A stretch of 64,000 bases of DNA, from contig NZ_CP069396.1 of NCBI RefSeq assembly GCF_016887565.1, positions 9,468,001-9,532,000 of the forward strand, written 5' to 3'. The stretch comes from Archangium violaceum (GTDB lineage: Bacteria; Myxococcota; Myxococcia; Myxococcales; Myxococcaceae). Shown piece after piece: positions 62,237-64,000 of the stretch. The notes below the pieces were generated by a model. It worked only from the letters and a program-made list of their open reading frames with translations, searched no databases and was not told the origin of the DNA. Positions within the stretch are counted from its first letter, which is position 1. Every line of letters begins with the position of its first letter. The translations under genes were made by a program, and so were the position numbers.

Positions 62237-63438
62237 TCCAGGCCGCGGGCGGCCAGTTCCTGGTCGTCCTCGCCCCGCAGGTGCCCCACCTCGTGGAGCA
62301 GCGTCACCTTGATCTGCTCCCGCAGCTCCTCCCGCGAGCGCACCGCGCGGGCGAGGTTGAGACGGTAGAGGGCCACCGAGCGGCAGGGCGTCTCCGAGCC
62401 ATCACAGGGCTCGCCCAGCGGCGGGCCCCGGAAGAGGCCGAGGATGGCGGGAGACAGGGGCGGCTCGCCGGAGAGCAGATCCTCGCTCGCGGGCAGCTCC
62501 TCGGCGCGCACCGGCACCCCGGAGAGATCCTTGCGCATGTCCTCGGGCAGGGCCGCCACCGCGCGGGCCACGTCCTCGCGGAACTCGGCCGCGGAGGGCA
62601 TGGGCGGCACCGGGAAGTCCTGCGGCGAGAGGGCATGCGCCTTGTCGAAGTGCACCTGGGCCTGCTTCCACTTGCCCTCGCGCTCCATCAACAGGCCCAG
62701 GTGGTAATGGGCGTGCGCGCCGCGCTCCGGATCATTCAGCAGGCCCGTGAAGGCCACCCTGGCCTCGGCGAAGCGGCACAGCTCGAAGAGTGCCAGGGCC
62801 TTCTCGTAGGCGGCCTCGTGGTTGTTGGGCTCGCGCGCCAGGACGAGCGAGGCCCGCTGGAGCGCCTCGGAGGCCTGCCCCAAATCGTTCATCGCCATGG
62901 CGGCCACCAGGGCGAAGCGGGGCAGCATCTCCGGGGACACGTCGGGCTGGGACAGGCCACGCTCGGCGTAGAGGGCGCCCAGCTCGTCGTACTCACGGCT
63001 GGAGGGCATTTGCACGGCGTAGAGGTGCGCCGCGCCGAGCAGCGCGTCCGGGTGTTCGGGATCGATGGCCAGCGCCCGCGCATAGGCCACCTGCGCCTCC
63101 GTCGTGCGGCCGAGGGCGCCCAGGGCCTCGCCACGCGCGGCATGGGCGGAGGCCGAGTCGGGCTCCAGGGCCGAGGCCTGGGCGGCGCAGGAGAGGGCCT
63201 CCGGGAACTTGCCCGCGTCGAGGTAGTCCAACGCGGCGTCGAGCGGATTGGACCCGCCCGACTTGCAGGGGAGGAGCGGTTCGGGCACGGGAGCGGCGAC
63301 GGGCGCGGCGGGCCCGGGCGCGGACGCGGTGACGGCCACGGTGCCCGCATCGGGGGCGGCCGGGGCGGCCGGCGGAGAGGTCCGCTGACAGGCACCGAGG
63401 AGAAGCAGACAGAGGGCGAACGGACCGCGCCGGGACAT
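62233..63438 (-). CDS. Lipoprotein with TPR repeats and a minimal zincin domain
   Basis: 401 residues. Signal peptide with lipobox LGAC and a Pro/Ala-rich tether (to about 60). Residues 65-285 are TPR-like helical pairs such as ASAHAARGEALGALGRTTEAQVAYARALAIDPEHP. The C-terminal 115 residues form a small metallopeptidase domain (DUF1025/zincin_1 type): LSPAILGLFRGPPLGEP, SVALYRLNLARAVRSREELREQIKVTLLHEVGHLRGEDDQEL, with HEVGH as the zinc site. The family's substrates are unknown. Its stop overlaps the rlmI-like start by 4 bases. Confidence 0.88.
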   Translation of the reverse strand: MSRRGPFALCLLLLGACQRTSPPAAPAAPDAGTVAVTASAPGPAAPVAAPVPEPLLPCKSGGSNPLDAALDYLDAGKFPEALSCAAQASALEPDSASAHAARGEALGALGRTTEAQVAYARALAIDPEHPDALLGAAHLYAVQMPSSREYDELGALYAERGLSQPDVSPEMLPRFALVAAMAMNDLGQASEALQRASLVLAREPNNHEAAYEKALALFELCRFAEARVAFTGLLNDPERGAHAHYHLGLLMEREGKWKQAQVHFDKAHALSPQDFPVPPMPSAAEFREDVARAVAALPEDMRKDLSGVPVRAEELPASEDLLSGEPPLSPAILGLFRGPPLGEPCDGSETPCRSVALYRLNLARAVRSREELREQIKVTLLHEVGHLRGEDDQELAARGLE

Positions 63439-63535
63439 GGGGAGCGCAGGCTACGGCATCGCCCGAACCACGGGAAGGTGTCAGGTGCCTGCTCGCCCGG
63501 TCTTGCATTCCGACCGACAACTGGCCCGAGACGAC

Positions 63536-63571
63536 GGGGCCCGCCATCGCCGCGTGGCGAGGACGGGCCCC
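63536..63571 (-). terminator. Terminator-like hairpin after the partial gene
   Basis: A 16-position stem (63536-63551 with 63556-63571) with two mismatches and a gcgt loop lies about 22 bp after the stop of the partial minus-strand gene. No T-run follows. It probably ends that transcript before the zincin lipoprotein gene. Confidence 0.45.
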
Positions 63572-63593
63572 GGGGTGCGTCTCGGTCCCCGCC

Positions 63594-64000
63594 TCACATC
63601 TCCGAGGCCGTGCACGCCTCCTGGCCGCCGTTCGTCCGATCATGCCGGCACGTGTGCAGGGTGCGCGGCACGGGCAGCTCGTAGACGTACTGCAGCACGT
63701 CCGTGTCGGAGGAGACCTGCGTCTCGGTGGCCTGCGACTTGCCGGGCTCGACGAAGAGGGTGCTGTACTTCACCTGCCCCGTCTTCGACACCTGGATGGC
63801 CGTGGCGGGCTCGGGCGGAGGCGCCAGCACCGAGCGCGTCTGGTAGCGCGCGTACCCGTCCTTGCCGAGGAAGCCCGCGGCGCAGTTGGGGGCACCGGTG
63901 ATGAAGTCCGCCTGGTGCAGGCGCGCCAGGTTGTTGCTGGAGCCCGCGCAGGCCGTGGTGGTGGTGGAGGTGGTGGGCGCCGGGTACATGGAGTTCCACA
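63594..64000 (-). CDS. Partial protein of unknown function (C-terminal part)
   Basis: About 135 residues are visible and the frame stays open to the window edge (codons for Trp-Asn-Ser precede the Met at 63989), so the start is probably outside. The visible part has a Thr-rich stretch (TSTTTT), four or five Cys residues and alternating strands (TAIQVSKTGQVKYSTLFVE). This composition would suit an exported, disulfide-containing or pilin-like protein. No family recognised. Confidence 0.5.
   Translation of the reverse strand, partial: WNSMYPAPTTSTTTTACAGSSNNLARLHQADFITGAPNCAAGFLGKDGYARYQTRSVLAPPPEPATAIQVSKTGQVKYSTLFVEPGKSQATETQVSSDTDVLQYVYELPVPRTLHTCRHDRTNGGQEACTASEM

Overview
The window is GC-rich (about 70 % by eye) chromosomal DNA of a myxobacterium, most likely from the Archangium/Cystobacter/Hyalangium side of the order. 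The reasons are a myxobacterial-type Lon, a SitA-like polymorphic toxin lipoprotein with its immunity gene, an FHA-DUF4388 protein, a PilT paralogue with a long Pro/Ala tail, a non-ribosomal peptide synthetase (NRPS) and many small lipoproteins and tetratricopeptide-repeat (TPR) proteins. No plasmid, intact phage, insertion sequence or CRISPR array was seen.

Layout. 1-12.5 kb: the 3' part of a large NRPS gene (A-PCP-C-A-PCP-C-A-PCP-TE; the last two A domains read as Phe and Asp/Asn), a CmlA-type di-iron beta-hydroxylase, then three translationally overlapping envelope genes (small exported protein, M28 peptidase lipoprotein, small exported protein). 12.6-22.4 kb: fatty acid desaturase, RsmE, aminopeptidase P, a hydrolase lipoprotein, a tRNA-dihydrouridine synthase, a TPR protein, a PhyH-family oxygenase and a secreted GH32 fructanase with a duplicated C-terminal domain. 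22.4-28.3 kb: an accessory patch. It holds a hydrolase/barrel gene pair between remnants of a response regulator and a histidine kinase, the toxin-immunity pair, a DUF1697 gene and a secreted protein with a degenerate zinc-peptidase motif. 28.4-36.8 kb: MGT glycosyltransferase, DUF2914 membrane protein, YuiH-type molybdoenzyme, GrxD, BolA, AlgH, a single-domain response regulator and a peptide ABC importer that lacks an ATPase gene.

37-45.4 kb is the proteostasis block tig-clpP-clpX-(prolyl oligopeptidase)-lon, all on the minus strand. 45.5-47.7 kb is a six-tRNA cluster (Pro, Arg-TCT, His, Arg-TCG, Lys, Leu) on the minus strand, interrupted by an oppositely oriented Bet/RecT-like annealing-protein gene. 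47.8-64 kb is housekeeping: rdgB, rph, an amidase, selD, FHA-DUF4388, bamD, recX, the pilT-like gene, rplM-rpsI, a Rep/PcrA helicase, an rlmI-like gene and a zincin lipoprotein.

The points most worth attention are these. selD carries an in-frame UGA at the catalytic Cys position, so simple gene callers would start it too late. A 164-residue protein has 17 cysteines at exact three-residue spacing and is coupled to a lipoprotein. The NRPS is paired with a CmlA-type hydroxylase whose metal-ligand numbering matches CmlA. The toxin-immunity pair has a C-terminal effector domain I do not recognise. A dispersed palindromic repeat occurs four times at gene ends.
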